36,486 nucleotides of DNA from JAJZIH01 sp021785265 (lineage in GTDB: Bacteria; Pseudomonadota; Gammaproteobacteria; JAKAQQ01): positions 1-36,486 of the forward strand of contig DAHWSH010000003.1 in the NCBI GenBank assembly GCA_027338645.1, given 5' to 3'. The notes below the pieces were generated by a model. That model saw nothing but the letters and a program-made list of their open reading frames with translations. It searched no databases and was not told the origin of the DNA. A program made the position numbers and the translations under genes. How positions within the stretch are numbered: the first letter of the stretch is position 1; every line of letters starts with the position of its first letter. Below are positions 7,755-16,026 of this stretch, one piece after another.

Positions 7755-8925
7755 CCCGCCCGTCCGCACGGCCCCACCCGCGCTCCTCATCGTCACCCGC
7801 AACTTTCCGCCGGCGATCGGTGGCATCGAACGGGTCGTGGCCGAGGCGGCCTGGGCCCTCACCCTTGACTTCCGGGTGGTGGTGATCGGGCCCGTGGGCG
7901 GGGAGCGGGGCCGGGATTCCGGGATCGAGTATTGGCCGGTGGCCCCATCGCCGGTGATCCGGTTTTTCCGGCGGACCCGCCAGCTGGCCGTCCGGATCGC
8001 CCGCGAGATTCGACCTTGCGCGGTGCTCGCGGGGAGTGGGGTCATGGCTCCCGCCGCGCGCGCGGCGGCTCGGGCCTCCGGTTGCCCGGCCTGGGCCCTG
8101 GTGCACGGCCTCGACGTGACGGCGCGGCATCCCCTGTACCGGATTTTTTTCACCCCCTCGATCAAGAGGCTCGACGGCGTGCTGGCGAACAGCCGGGCGA
8201 CTGCGGGTGCAGCCTGTCGCTTGGGTGTTCCGGAAGCGCGGATCAGCCAGATTGCACTCGGCGTCGACCGGCCGGGATGGCCGCCCCCCCGGGATTGCCG
8301 GGAGCGGATCCGGCGGAAGTGGGGGATCCCGGGCGAGGCGCGGCTCCTTCTTTTCGTGGGACGGCTCACCGTGCGCAAGGGGATCGGGCCCTTCATCGAA
8401 GAAGTGCTGGCTCCCCTGGTCGCCTCCGACCCCGGAATCCACCTTGCGGTCGTGGGCGCAGCGCCTGTTCAGGCGCTCGGGCGGGTCGGGGTTCGTCCGG
8501 AAGATCTGGTGCACCGGGCGGAGCGGGCCGGGGTCGGCGCCCACCTGCATCTCGTGGGCCCGCTGACCGGCGTGAGGCTCGACGAGGCTTATTTTTCCTC
8601 CGATCTCTTTGTGTTCCCCGTGCTGGAACGCCCGGGTGACATGGAAGGCTTCGGTCTCGTCGCCCTCGAGGCCGCGGCGCACGGTCTCGCCACGGTCGCC
8701 TTTGCGACGGGGGGGATTCCCGATGCGGTTTCCGATCCGGAAAGCGGAGATCTCGTGCCGCCCGGGGATTATGCCGCGATGGGGCAGGCCATTCGCCGCC
8801 GTCTCGCGGAGGATCCGGTGGAAGCGGGCCATGCGGCGTGGCGCTTTGCCGGCGAGCGCAGTTGGGCCCGCTTTTCCTACGAACTCAAGGCTTGGGTTCT
8901 GGCGCACCGGCCGTCCGCTTCGTGA
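7738..8925 (+). CDS. Family 4 glycosyltransferase (GT-B fold)
   Basis: A 395-residue cytoplasmic or membrane-associated GT4 glycosyltransferase. The N-terminal domain starts LLIVTRNFPPAIGGIERVV, the usual acceptor-site opening. The C-terminal donor domain contains LLLFVGRLTVRKGIGPFIEE and MEGFGLVALEAAAHGLATV, which carries the E-x7-E motif that binds the nucleotide-sugar. FATGGIPDAV and the late helices complete the fold. The start is GTG at 7738, inside the end of the GT2 gene (17-base overlap), with no strong ribosome binding site, so coupling is likely. Its end overlaps the convergent membrane protein gene by 41 bases. The pair probably builds a surface or protein-linked glycan; the product is unknown. 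Confidence 0.85.
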   Translation: MTPTPDPPVRTAPPALLIVTRNFPPAIGGIERVVAEAAWALTLDFRVVVIGPVGGERGRDSGIEYWPVAPSPVIRFFRRTRQLAVRIAREIRPCAVLAGSGVMAPAARAAARASGCPAWALVHGLDVTARHPLYRIFFTPSIKRLDGVLANSRATAGAACRLGVPEARISQIALGVDRPGWPPPRDCRERIRRKWGIPGEARLLLFVGRLTVRKGIGPFIEEVLAPLVASDPGIHLAVVGAAPVQALGRVGVRPEDLVHRAERAGVGAHLHLVGPLTGVRLDEAYFSSDLFVFPVLERPGDMEGFGLVALEAAAHGLATVAFATGGIPDAVSDPESGDLVPPGDYAAMGQAIRRRLAEDPVEAGHAAWRFAGERSWARFSYELKAWVLAHRPSAS

Positions 8926-10879
8926 ACGGGCGGTCCGGGTGGGGCCCAGGCGCGCTGAGCTTTCGGGCCAGGGATTCCCAGAGCGGTCTCAGGCGTGGTG
9001 CCGATCCGAGTTCGGGACGGGCCCGCGCAAGCCAGGCACGGGCCCGTTGGCGCAGGCCTCGGGCCAGGAGCCAGCGGGCTCCGAGCAGCCACGGCACAGG
9101 GCTTGTGCTGCGGGCCTGGACGGCGCGCCGGAGATCGGCGAGCGCGGGTCCGAGTCGCCCCGTGCGCTCCTTTTCATAGGCTGAATAGATCCAGACCAAA
9201 AACCAGTTGTGAGCCCGCATGCGATGGGCTTGCGCGGCCCGCGTGAGGAGGAGCCGCATCCGGGCTGCCTGATATCGGCAGCGGCCGGTCAGTCCGAGGA
9301 TGGCGAGTCGGGAGAGTCCGTTGATCGGGTAGGTGGACAGGTGAGTGGCGTGGGCGGGGATGAGACCGGCCGCAAGCTGGCTGGACCGGAGTCGGTGGTG
9401 GATCTTGCAACGGTAGACGTCCGCCTGAAGCCCGGCCCCGACGATGCCGGAGCGTTCAAGGAGACCAATCGCCCGATGGGGTTCCCCCCGCGCATAATCG
9501 GTCGCGGCGAGTCCGGAGATCGCGATCACCGAATGGGGATGCTCGAGGACGCCGCTTCGGTAGAAGCGGACGGGGCTGCTCCAGAGTCCGGCCTGCTGGA
9601 AGGTCAATACCAGAAACACGGACCAGACCGGCAGGGGAGCGAGACGGATGACCCAGGGGTTCCATCGGAGTGCCAGCCGTTTCCGGATGGTGGTTCCGAG
9701 CGCCCACAGGAGATCGGCCGAGGCGATGAGGAGGCCGAAGAGCGGCAGATAGTTCCGGTGGATGAACATGAGGTCGAGGGGGATGAAGGTCGACTCCAGG
9801 AACTGGCCGACCAAAAACCAGGCGATGCCGAAGGAAAGAAGGGGGCGTCTTTTGCGGAAGGCGAGGGCGAGAGCGATGAGGATGGCCAGGGCGAGGAGGG
9901 CGAGAAGCGTGGTGGGCGGGTTCATGAGCCCGGTGGAAAGGGCGATGTCGTCGTGGAAGAAACCGACCCGCGTGGGGGTCGGCCAGAACGGCATGACGAG
10001 GTAACGGATGAGGACCCGGGACTCGGTCATGAGGCGTTCGGCGAAGGTGAAGCGGCGGCCCTGGTAGCCATCGATGATGAACGACCGGTCGGTGAGGGCC
10101 AGGGTACCCAGGCCGAGCGCAAGCAGGGTCAGGATCGCGTAATAGCCGCCGAGGAGACGCCGGATTGCCCGGCTCCCCCGGAAGCGGAAGAAGAGGAGTT
10201 CCGCGACGAGTGCCAGAACCGGTGCCAGGGCCCCGTTTTCCTTGCTGAATACGGCGAGGAGCGGAAAGAGGATGAGGCCCGCGAGGAGCGTGGTCCAGGC
10301 CGGTTCGTTTTCCAGGTTCCGGCTCCGGGCCTCGCAGTAACACCAGAGCGCGGCCAGGCTGAAGAGGGCGCTGAGGACGGCCATGCGCTGGACGGTATAA
10401 AGCACGGTCGCGACCTGCATGGGTTCGGCCAGGAAGAAGGCGCCGATCCAGAATCCGGCGAGGGCCGATCCCAAACGGCTGGCACCGGCCAGGCGGAACA
10501 GACGGAGGGCGAGGAGTGCGGCCAGTGTGCCCACGATGAGGCCGAGGCCCACGTTCGTGAGGTTGAGGGCAAAGAAGCTTCCGGGCCAGAGCAGCCGATC
10601 GAGCCAGAAGCTCATCATGCTGATCGGACGGCCGAGTGGACCGCTCGCGCTCCAGAACGGGTGGAGGAGTCGTCCGGGTTTCAGATACGGTCCGAGAACG
10701 GGCCCGTCATCATAGACCAGGATGCCGGAGAGTCCCGGCACATAGGCCCAGGTGGTGAGCAGGCAGACGAGCGCCCAGGCGAGCGCCCAGGCGAGGGTCC
10801 AGGACCGCTGGCCTGGGGGCGGGGATCGCGGGTTGGCCGGGTCCGTGAGTGAGCCGGTACCGGGTTCAGCCCGTCTCAT
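8885..10879 (-). CDS. Large polytopic membrane protein of GT-C/TMTC appearance with C-terminal TPR-like region
   Basis: A 664-residue protein. The N-terminal two thirds hold about ten hydrophobic helices; after the first there is an acidic motif ILVYDDGPVLGP, followed by WSASGPLGRPISMMSF and FFALNLTNVGLG. This is the layout of GT-C glycosyltransferases and TMTC-like proteins, where the Asp pair in the first outer loop is catalytic. LFSLAALWCYCEARSR and IPLDLMFIHRNYLPLFGLL also fit. From about residue 430 the protein is soluble and alpha-helical with TPR-like segments (YARGEPHRAIGLLERSGIV; GRLGPALADLRRAVQ). It follows the phosphomannomutase gene with a 14-base overlap, so a lipid-linked sugar donor is plausible. 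I cannot name a substrate; O-glycosylation of pilin or another surface protein is only a guess. Confidence 0.6.
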   Translation of the reverse strand: MRRAEPGTGSLTDPANPRSPPPGQRSWTLAWALAWALVCLLTTWAYVPGLSGILVYDDGPVLGPYLKPGRLLHPFWSASGPLGRPISMMSFWLDRLLWPGSFFALNLTNVGLGLIVGTLAALLALRLFRLAGASRLGSALAGFWIGAFFLAEPMQVATVLYTVQRMAVLSALFSLAALWCYCEARSRNLENEPAWTTLLAGLILFPLLAVFSKENGALAPVLALVAELLFFRFRGSRAIRRLLGGYYAILTLLALGLGTLALTDRSFIIDGYQGRRFTFAERLMTESRVLIRYLVMPFWPTPTRVGFFHDDIALSTGLMNPPTTLLALLALAILIALALAFRKRRPLLSFGIAWFLVGQFLESTFIPLDLMFIHRNYLPLFGLLIASADLLWALGTTIRKRLALRWNPWVIRLAPLPVWSVFLVLTFQQAGLWSSPVRFYRSGVLEHPHSVIAISGLAATDYARGEPHRAIGLLERSGIVGAGLQADVYRCKIHHRLRSSQLAAGLIPAHATHLSTYPINGLSRLAILGLTGRCRYQAARMRLLLTRAAQAHRMRAHNWFLVWIYSAYEKERTGRLGPALADLRRAVQARSTSPVPWLLGARWLLARGLRQRARAWLARARPELGSAPRLRPLWESLARKLSAPGPHPDRPFTKRTAGAPEPKP

Positions 10880-12248
10880 CCCGTTCCAGCTCGCGCAGGA
10901 GGTTTGCCGTCATCCGGACGAGCAGGCGAGGGTCGTGACGGGTCTCGAGATTGAGTCGGAGCAGGGACTCGGTATTGGAGGGACGGAGACTGAAGCGCCA
11001 GTTTTCATACTCGATGGAGAGTCCGTCGGTGGTGTCGACCGAGCGGGCGTCCGGGCTGTACTGCTCGGTGATCCGGGCGAGGGTGGAGGCCGGATCACGG
11101 ACCTTCCGGTTGATCTCGCCGCTCACGGGATAGCGGGCGATGCGGTCTTCGACCAGCTGGGACAGCGACCGGTTGGACGCACTCATGATCCGGGTGAGGA
11201 GGAGCCAGGGGGCCATCCCGCTGTCGCAGTAAAAGAAATCACGGAAGTAGTGGTGGCCGCTCATCTCGCCGCCGTAAAGGGCGTCATTCTGGCGCATGGC
11301 TTCCTTGATGAAGGCATGTCCGGACCTCGTGCAGAGCGTCCGCCCACCCGACGCTTCGACGATCTCGCGCGTGTTCCAGACCAGGCGGGGATCATGGATG
11401 ATGAGGCTGCCCGGTGAATGGGCCAGGAGATGGGCGGCAAACAATCCCACGAGGTAGTAGCTTTCGATGAACCGGCCGGTCTCGTCGTAAAAGAAACAGC
11501 GGTCGGCATCGCCGTCCCAGGCCAGTCCGAGATCCGCACCCGTGGCCCGGACGAGCTGGGCGGTCTCGCTCCGGTTTTCGGGCAGGAGCGGATTGGGGAT
11601 CCCGTGCGGGAAGCGTCCATCCGGCCGTTCGTGGAGCCACGTCCATTCGAAGCCGAAGTGGTTGGCCAGTTCGCGGACGAGGGGGCCGGCCATCCCGTTT
11701 CCGGCGTTGGCCACGATTCTCAGGGGTCGTGGGTTGGGCGTTCCGAAGTGCTCCGCGAGGTAGCGGGCGAGTCCGGGACGGATGTCGATCCGTCGGCGGG
11801 CGCCGCGCGATGCCGGTTGACGGTCGGCGATGGCGAGGCGGGAGGCGATTTCCAGAAGACCGGTCTCGGCACTGATGGGCCGGGCATCCTGCCGGACCAA
11901 CTTGAAACCGTTGTCGGAGGCCGGGTTGTGGCTGGCCGTGACCATGATCCCGCCGTCGAGCCCGAGGGATGCCGTCGCGAAATAGAGCTCTTCGGTCGTC
12001 GCATCCCCGATTTCCGTGACGTCGATGCCGTTTTGGCAAAACGTATCGGCGAGTGCATCCGCCAGTTCGGGCCCGCTCAGGCGGGCATCATGGCCGATGG
12101 CGATGCTGTCGGGGTTGAGACAGTCGACATACGCCCGGGCCAGCCTGCGGGCGAAATCGGGATCGATCTCGTCGGGCACGTGTCCCCGGATGTCATAGGC
12201 TTTGAAACAGCTGGGGAGATCCGGCGGGGCGGAAGGTGAGGTGGCCAC
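10866..12248 (-). CDS. manB: Phosphomannomutase (ManB/CpsG type)
   Basis: A 460-residue alpha-D-phosphohexomutase interconverting mannose-6-phosphate and mannose-1-phosphate (GDP-mannose supply), possibly also the glucose phosphates. The four functional loops are visible: TASHNP with phospho-Ser106, DGDADRC (metal), GEMSGHHYF (sugar specificity) and RPSNTES (phosphate binding). The stretch FKAYDIRG near the start and GIPNPLLPE are as in CpsG. The GTG start at 12248 is supported by AAAGGAGATTCC directly before it; the longer in-frame ATG at 12284 overlaps the HMG-CoA lyase end without a better site. It lies 29 bases after the leucine catabolic operon, apparently on the same transcript, and overlaps the membrane protein gene by 14 bases. 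Confidence 0.9.
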   Translation of the reverse strand: MATSPSAPPDLPSCFKAYDIRGHVPDEIDPDFARRLARAYVDCLNPDSIAIGHDARLSGPELADALADTFCQNGIDVTEIGDATTEELYFATASLGLDGGIMVTASHNPASDNGFKLVRQDARPISAETGLLEIASRLAIADRQPASRGARRRIDIRPGLARYLAEHFGTPNPRPLRIVANAGNGMAGPLVRELANHFGFEWTWLHERPDGRFPHGIPNPLLPENRSETAQLVRATGADLGLAWDGDADRCFFYDETGRFIESYYLVGLFAAHLLAHSPGSLIIHDPRLVWNTREIVEASGGRTLCTRSGHAFIKEAMRQNDALYGGEMSGHHYFRDFFYCDSGMAPWLLLTRIMSASNRSLSQLVEDRIARYPVSGEINRKVRDPASTLARITEQYSPDARSVDTTDGLSIEYENWRFSLRPSNTESLLRLNLETRHDPRLLVRMTANLLRELERDETG

Positions 12249-12253
12249 GGAAT

Positions 12254-12258
12254 CTCCT
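12254..12258 (-). promoter_or_regulatory. manB: Ribosome binding site fixing the GTG start of manB
   Basis: AGGAG on the minus strand within AAAGGAGATTCC, five bases before GTG at 12248. It decides for the GTG over the ATG at 12284. Confidence 0.7.
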
Positions 12259-12277
12259 TTCGGGTTCTCCCCCCAAT

Positions 12278-13237
12278 CTAGCACAGACCCCCGGGTGTTG
12301 GGTCGCCTTGGGGCCGTTCGGGATCGAGCCAGCGGCTCGTGCGGGGAACATGGGCCAGTCGGCTCATTTCCGGATGCGTGAGGGCCGGTCTCAGGAAGTC
12401 CCCGGCGGCCAGGAGGTTCGGGAGATTGATCCCGGTCGGAAGCCCCATTCCCTCAAGCAGGTAGACCACCTCCTCGGTGGCGACGTTGCCGCTGGCGCCG
12501 GGCGCGAAGGGACAGCCGCCGAGGCCGTTCAGGGAGGCATCGACGATGCGGATCCCGGCTTCGATCGCCGTGAGCACATTGGCAATGCCTTGCCCGTAGG
12601 TATCGTGGAAGTGGACGGCGATCCGCGTCAGGGGCACGCGTTCGGCCACGGCAGCCAGCAGGGCGCGAACCTGTCTCGGGGTGCCGACGCCGATCGTGTC
12701 ACCCAAGGAGACCTCGTCCACGCCGAGTGCGAGCAGGCGTTCGGTGAGCGAGGCCACCCGTCCCGGATCGATCCAGCCCTCGTAGGGGCATCCGATCACC
12801 GTCGAGAGATAGCCGCGAACCGGCAACTTGCGGCGGCGGGCCTCGGCGATCACGGGGGTCATGCGTTCGAAAGCCCCCTCGATGTCGGTCTCGATGTTGT
12901 GGTGGTTGAAGCTCTCGGATGCAGCCGTGAAGACGGCGATGGCGTCAGGGCTGTGAACGAGTGCCCGCAGGAGTCCCTGGAGGTTCGGGACGAGTGCGGT
13001 ATAGCGCGTGCCCGGGTGCCGCCGGATGCGCGCCATGACCTGTTCCGCATCGGCCAACTGGGGAATGCGGTCGGGACGGACAAAACTCGTGACTTCGATC
13101 ACGGGAAGGCCGGTTTCGCTCAGGGCATCGATCCAGGCAACCTTGAGGTCGGTCGGGATGATCCGGTTTTCATGTTGCAGGCCGTCGCGCGGGGCGACCT
13201 CGACGACGGTGACGAAATCCGTGACCGGTGTGGTCAT
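12278..13237 (-). CDS. Hydroxymethylglutaryl-CoA lyase
   Basis: A 319-residue TIM-barrel lyase that splits HMG-CoA into acetoacetate and acetyl-CoA, the last step of leucine breakdown. It opens VTVVEVAPRDGLQHENRI, where Arg17 and Asp18 are the catalytic/metal pair. SEVTSF-type substrate loop is present as IEVTSFV, then SLGDTIGVGTP, IAVHFHDTYGQGIAN (metal histidines) and the signature GLGGCPFAPGASGNVATEE with the active-site cysteine. The ATG at 13237 overlaps the stop of the upstream carboxylase alpha gene by four bases (ATGA). The frame is open upstream but that is antisense of the carboxylase. All key residues are intact. Known equivalents: LiuE/MvaB in Pseudomonas. Confidence 0.94.
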   Translation of the reverse strand: MTTPVTDFVTVVEVAPRDGLQHENRIIPTDLKVAWIDALSETGLPVIEVTSFVRPDRIPQLADAEQVMARIRRHPGTRYTALVPNLQGLLRALVHSPDAIAVFTAASESFNHHNIETDIEGAFERMTPVIAEARRRKLPVRGYLSTVIGCPYEGWIDPGRVASLTERLLALGVDEVSLGDTIGVGTPRQVRALLAAVAERVPLTRIAVHFHDTYGQGIANVLTAIEAGIRIVDASLNGLGGCPFAPGASGNVATEEVVYLLEGMGLPTGINLPNLLAAGDFLRPALTHPEMSRLAHVPRTSRWLDPERPQGDPTPGGLC

Positions 13238-15207
13238 GGCGGGGAGTCTTCCTCGAAGACCAGGAGGGGCTGGTCCATCGCCACCGCCTCGCCCACGGTA
13301 CAGAGCAGGCTCCCGATCCGTCCGGCCCGCTGGGCTTTGACCGTGTATTCGATTTTCATGCCCTCGAGGACCATCAGGGCTTCTCCGGCGACCACCTGCG
13401 CGCCCGGTTTTACACGGATCTCGAGGATTCGACCCGGGAACGGGCTCACGCATCCCGCGGTGAAGCTGTCCGCACCGCCGGATCCCTCTGCCCGGGGCCC
13501 GGTCCTCAGCGTGAAGACCTGGGCGATCCCCCGGCAGGCGATGTGAATACGGTCATCGGCACGGAGGAGATGGACGGGATGGAACTCACCCTCGACGCCG
13601 ATCATGACGGTTTCGGCATCCCGGATCCGGCCCTCCACCCGGTAGTTTCCCTCGTCGCATTCGAGACGCCAGGCACCGGCCTCAAGCGGCCGGACGACCA
13701 GGGTCCGGTCCTCCCCCCCGTGCTCGACGAAGAGGCGGATCGCAAGTCCGCCCACGCGGAAGCCGTCGGAGGACTGCCAGGGGGGGCGGGATGAGCCGTC
13801 GCCGGGGGGGTGGAGGAGGCTCCACACGAGGGCGGCCCAGTGATGGGGCAGGACCGGCTGTGGCGCAAGCAACTCGTCCAGACGGTCCGCGATGAAGCCG
13901 GTGTCAACCCGGCCGAGGGCCACCGTCGGGTGGGCCGCGAGGCCGGCGAGCAGGGTGAGGTTGGTGGGCAGGGGGCCCACCCAGGAGCGGGCCAGGGCCT
14001 CCCGCATCCGGGAGAGGGCGGCGGCCCGGTCCGGCCCGCCGACAATCAGCTTGGCGATCAGTGCATCGTAGTCGGTACCCAAGCGGTCGCCAGCCCGGAA
14101 GCCCTGGTCGACCCGGAGATCCGGGGCGAGGGTGAAGCAATCGATCGGACCGGCCGTGGGCAGGAAGCCGCGGGCCGGATCCTCGGCGTAGAGGCGGACC
14201 TCGATGGCGTGTCCCTCGCAACGGACCTCCTCCTGGCGGATGGGCAGGGGACGGCCGGCGGCGATTTCGAACTGGAGGGCCACGAGATCGAGACCGGTGA
14301 CCGTCTCGGTGACCGGGTGCTCCACCTGGAGCCGCGTGTTCATTTCGAGAAAGTAGAAGTCGCCTTCGGGTCCCACCACGAACTCGACCGTGCCCGCACC
14401 CCGGTAATCGACGGCCCGGGCGGCCTGGAGAGCCGCTTCGAGGAGCTCGGCCCGTGCGCTCGTGCCGACCAGGGACGAGGGTGCTTCCTCCCACACCTTC
14501 TGGTAACGGCGCTGGAGGGTGCATTCCCGTTCGAAGAGATGGATCTGGTGCCCATGCTGGTCGCCTAGGATCTGGACCTCGATGTGACGCGGATGCTCGA
14601 TGTAACGCTCGAGCAGAAGAGCCCCGTCGCCGAAACTCGACTCCGCCTCGCGCCGGGCGCCAGCCAGGGCGTCGGCCAACTCTCCCGGGTTCCGCACAAG
14701 GCGCATGCCGCGACCGCCTCCTCCGAAAACCGCCTTGACGAGCAGGGGAAAACCGATTCGGGCAGCCGCCTGTTCGAAGGCCGCGAGGTCCGTCCCTGTT
14801 CCGTCGTAGCCGGGAACCACGGGGATGCCTTTCTGGGCCATGAGCGCCTTGGCCTCGCGTTTCGAACCCATGAGGGCGATCGTCTCGGGTCGGGGTCCTA
14901 CGAAAACCAGTCCGGCCTCCTCGAGGCGGCGGGCAAAATCCGCCTGCTCGGACAGGAAGCCGTAGCCTGGATGGACGGCATCGGCACCCGACTGGCGGGC
15001 AGCCTCGAGCAGGCGGTCGATCGAGAGGTAAGACTCGGCCGGTGCTGCCGGGCCGATCGGCCAGGCCTCGTCGGCCAGGAGCGTATGCAGGCTGCCCCGG
15101 TCCGCCTCGGAATACACCGCGACGGAGATCAGTCCAAGCCTGCGGCAGGTCTGGATGATGCGGCAGGCGATTTCGCCACGGTTCGCGATCAGAACCTTAC
15201 GGAACAT
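13234..15207 (-). CDS. liuD: Methylcrotonyl-CoA carboxylase, biotin-containing alpha subunit
   Basis: A 657-residue subunit with an N-terminal biotin carboxylase domain (about 1-445) and a C-terminal biotinyl domain. It opens FRKVLIANRGEIACRIIQTC; the ATP-grasp glycine loop is FGGGGRGMRLV, and EMNTRLQVEHPVTE is the biotin carboxylase signature. FERECTLQRRYQKVWEEAPS is also characteristic. The biotin attachment lysine is Lys618 in LEGMKIEYTV; most relatives have AMKM, so the GMKI form is a mild oddity. With the beta subunit two genes upstream it makes 3-methylglutaconyl-CoA from 3-methylcrotonyl-CoA, ATP and bicarbonate. Context in the leucine operon argues against acetyl- or propionyl-CoA carboxylase. 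The start lies nine bases after the hydratase stop. Confidence 0.93.
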   Translation of the reverse strand: MFRKVLIANRGEIACRIIQTCRRLGLISVAVYSEADRGSLHTLLADEAWPIGPAAPAESYLSIDRLLEAARQSGADAVHPGYGFLSEQADFARRLEEAGLVFVGPRPETIALMGSKREAKALMAQKGIPVVPGYDGTGTDLAAFEQAAARIGFPLLVKAVFGGGGRGMRLVRNPGELADALAGARREAESSFGDGALLLERYIEHPRHIEVQILGDQHGHQIHLFERECTLQRRYQKVWEEAPSSLVGTSARAELLEAALQAARAVDYRGAGTVEFVVGPEGDFYFLEMNTRLQVEHPVTETVTGLDLVALQFEIAAGRPLPIRQEEVRCEGHAIEVRLYAEDPARGFLPTAGPIDCFTLAPDLRVDQGFRAGDRLGTDYDALIAKLIVGGPDRAAALSRMREALARSWVGPLPTNLTLLAGLAAHPTVALGRVDTGFIADRLDELLAPQPVLPHHWAALVWSLLHPPGDGSSRPPWQSSDGFRVGGLAIRLFVEHGGEDRTLVVRPLEAGAWRLECDEGNYRVEGRIRDAETVMIGVEGEFHPVHLLRADDRIHIACRGIAQVFTLRTGPRAEGSGGADSFTAGCVSPFPGRILEIRVKPGAQVVAGEALMVLEGMKIEYTVKAQRAGRIGSLLCTVGEAVAMDQPLLVFEEDSPP

Positions 15208-15216
15208 GGGATCTCT

Positions 15217-16026
15217 TCACCGTTCGGGTGGATGTCCGGGCCGCCAGGCGGGCCGGCGTTTTTCGAGGAAGGCCAGAAGTCCCTCCCGGCCTTCCGGGCC
15301 GGCACGGAGTTCGGCGATGAGTCGGATGGTTTCGTCGGCCAGTCGGACCTCGTCGGCAAAGGTCGGGCGCAGGCGCAGGAGGAGCGTCTTCGCAGCGCGC
15401 TGGGCATGCGGACCGCCCTTGAAGAGTTCCTCCATGCACGCTGTGAGGGTGGCGTCCAGGGATTCCGGCGGCGTGACCCAGTGGATCAGGCCCATCTCCC
15501 GGGCCTGGTCGGCATCGAAGAGCTCGCCGGTGAGCATGTAGCGTCGGAGCTGGCGATGGCCCATGGCCCGCGCGACGTAGGGAGAAATGAGAGCCGGGAT
15601 GAGTCCGAGCCGGACCTCGCTCAGCGCGAAGCGCGTTCCGGAAGTCGCCATGGCGAGATCACAGGCGGCGATCAGTCCGAGCGCCCCGCCGAAGGCCGCC
15701 CCCTCGATCACGGCCATGGTCGGTACCGGAAAACGGTTCAGGCGCTCGATCAGGGAGAGGAGACGCTGGGCCTCGGCCAGGTTCTCCTCCGGCCCGGCAT
15801 CGGCCATGGCCCGCATGGTGGCCAAGTCCGCCCCGGAGCAGAAGGTACCGCCCGCCCCACGCAGGATCAGGAGACGGAGGCTCGGGTCGTGGGCCAGGGT
15901 CTCGAGACGGGCGGCCAGTTCCTGGACCAAGGCGGCATTGAGCGCGTTTCGTACTTTGGGCCGGTTGAGGGTCAGCGTGACCACATCTGTCGGGCTGCGG
16001 GTCTCGGAGAGGGAATCCATGGTCAC
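15217..16026 (-). CDS. liuC: Enoyl-CoA hydratase, probably methylglutaconyl-CoA hydratase
   Basis: A 269-residue crotonase-fold enzyme. The oxyanion-hole segments are FCSGADLATM and VIEGAAFGGALGLIAACDLA, and the two glutamates expected for hydratase activity are in IEGAAFGG and ALSEVRLGLIPALISPY. The family position between the two carboxylase subunit genes identifies it as the enzyme converting 3-methylglutaconyl-CoA to HMG-CoA. The start is either GTG at 16026, which overlaps the upstream stop by four bases (GTGA), or ATG at 16020; neither has a strong ribosome binding site, and the coupled GTG is listed. The product name depends mainly on context, as crotonases are hard to separate by eye. 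Confidence 0.88.
   Translation of the reverse strand: MTMDSLSETRSPTDVVTLTLNRPKVRNALNAALVQELAARLETLAHDPSLRLLILRGAGGTFCSGADLATMRAMADAGPEENLAEAQRLLSLIERLNRFPVPTMAVIEGAAFGGALGLIAACDLAMATSGTRFALSEVRLGLIPALISPYVARAMGHRQLRRYMLTGELFDADQAREMGLIHWVTPPESLDATLTACMEELFKGGPHAQRAAKTLLLRLRPTFADEVRLADETIRLIAELRAGPEGREGLLAFLEKRRPAWRPGHPPER

Noticed and set aside
10740..10800. Short direct repeat gcgcccaggcga within the membrane protein gene
   Set aside because: It encodes a repeated WALAWAL stretch in the first hydrophobic helix and is explained by the coding sequence.
9209..10852. 547-residue open frame on the plus strand over the membrane protein gene
   Set aside because: Highly charged Glu/Gly/Asp composition typical of the antisense of a hydrophobic protein; no ribosome binding site or homology.
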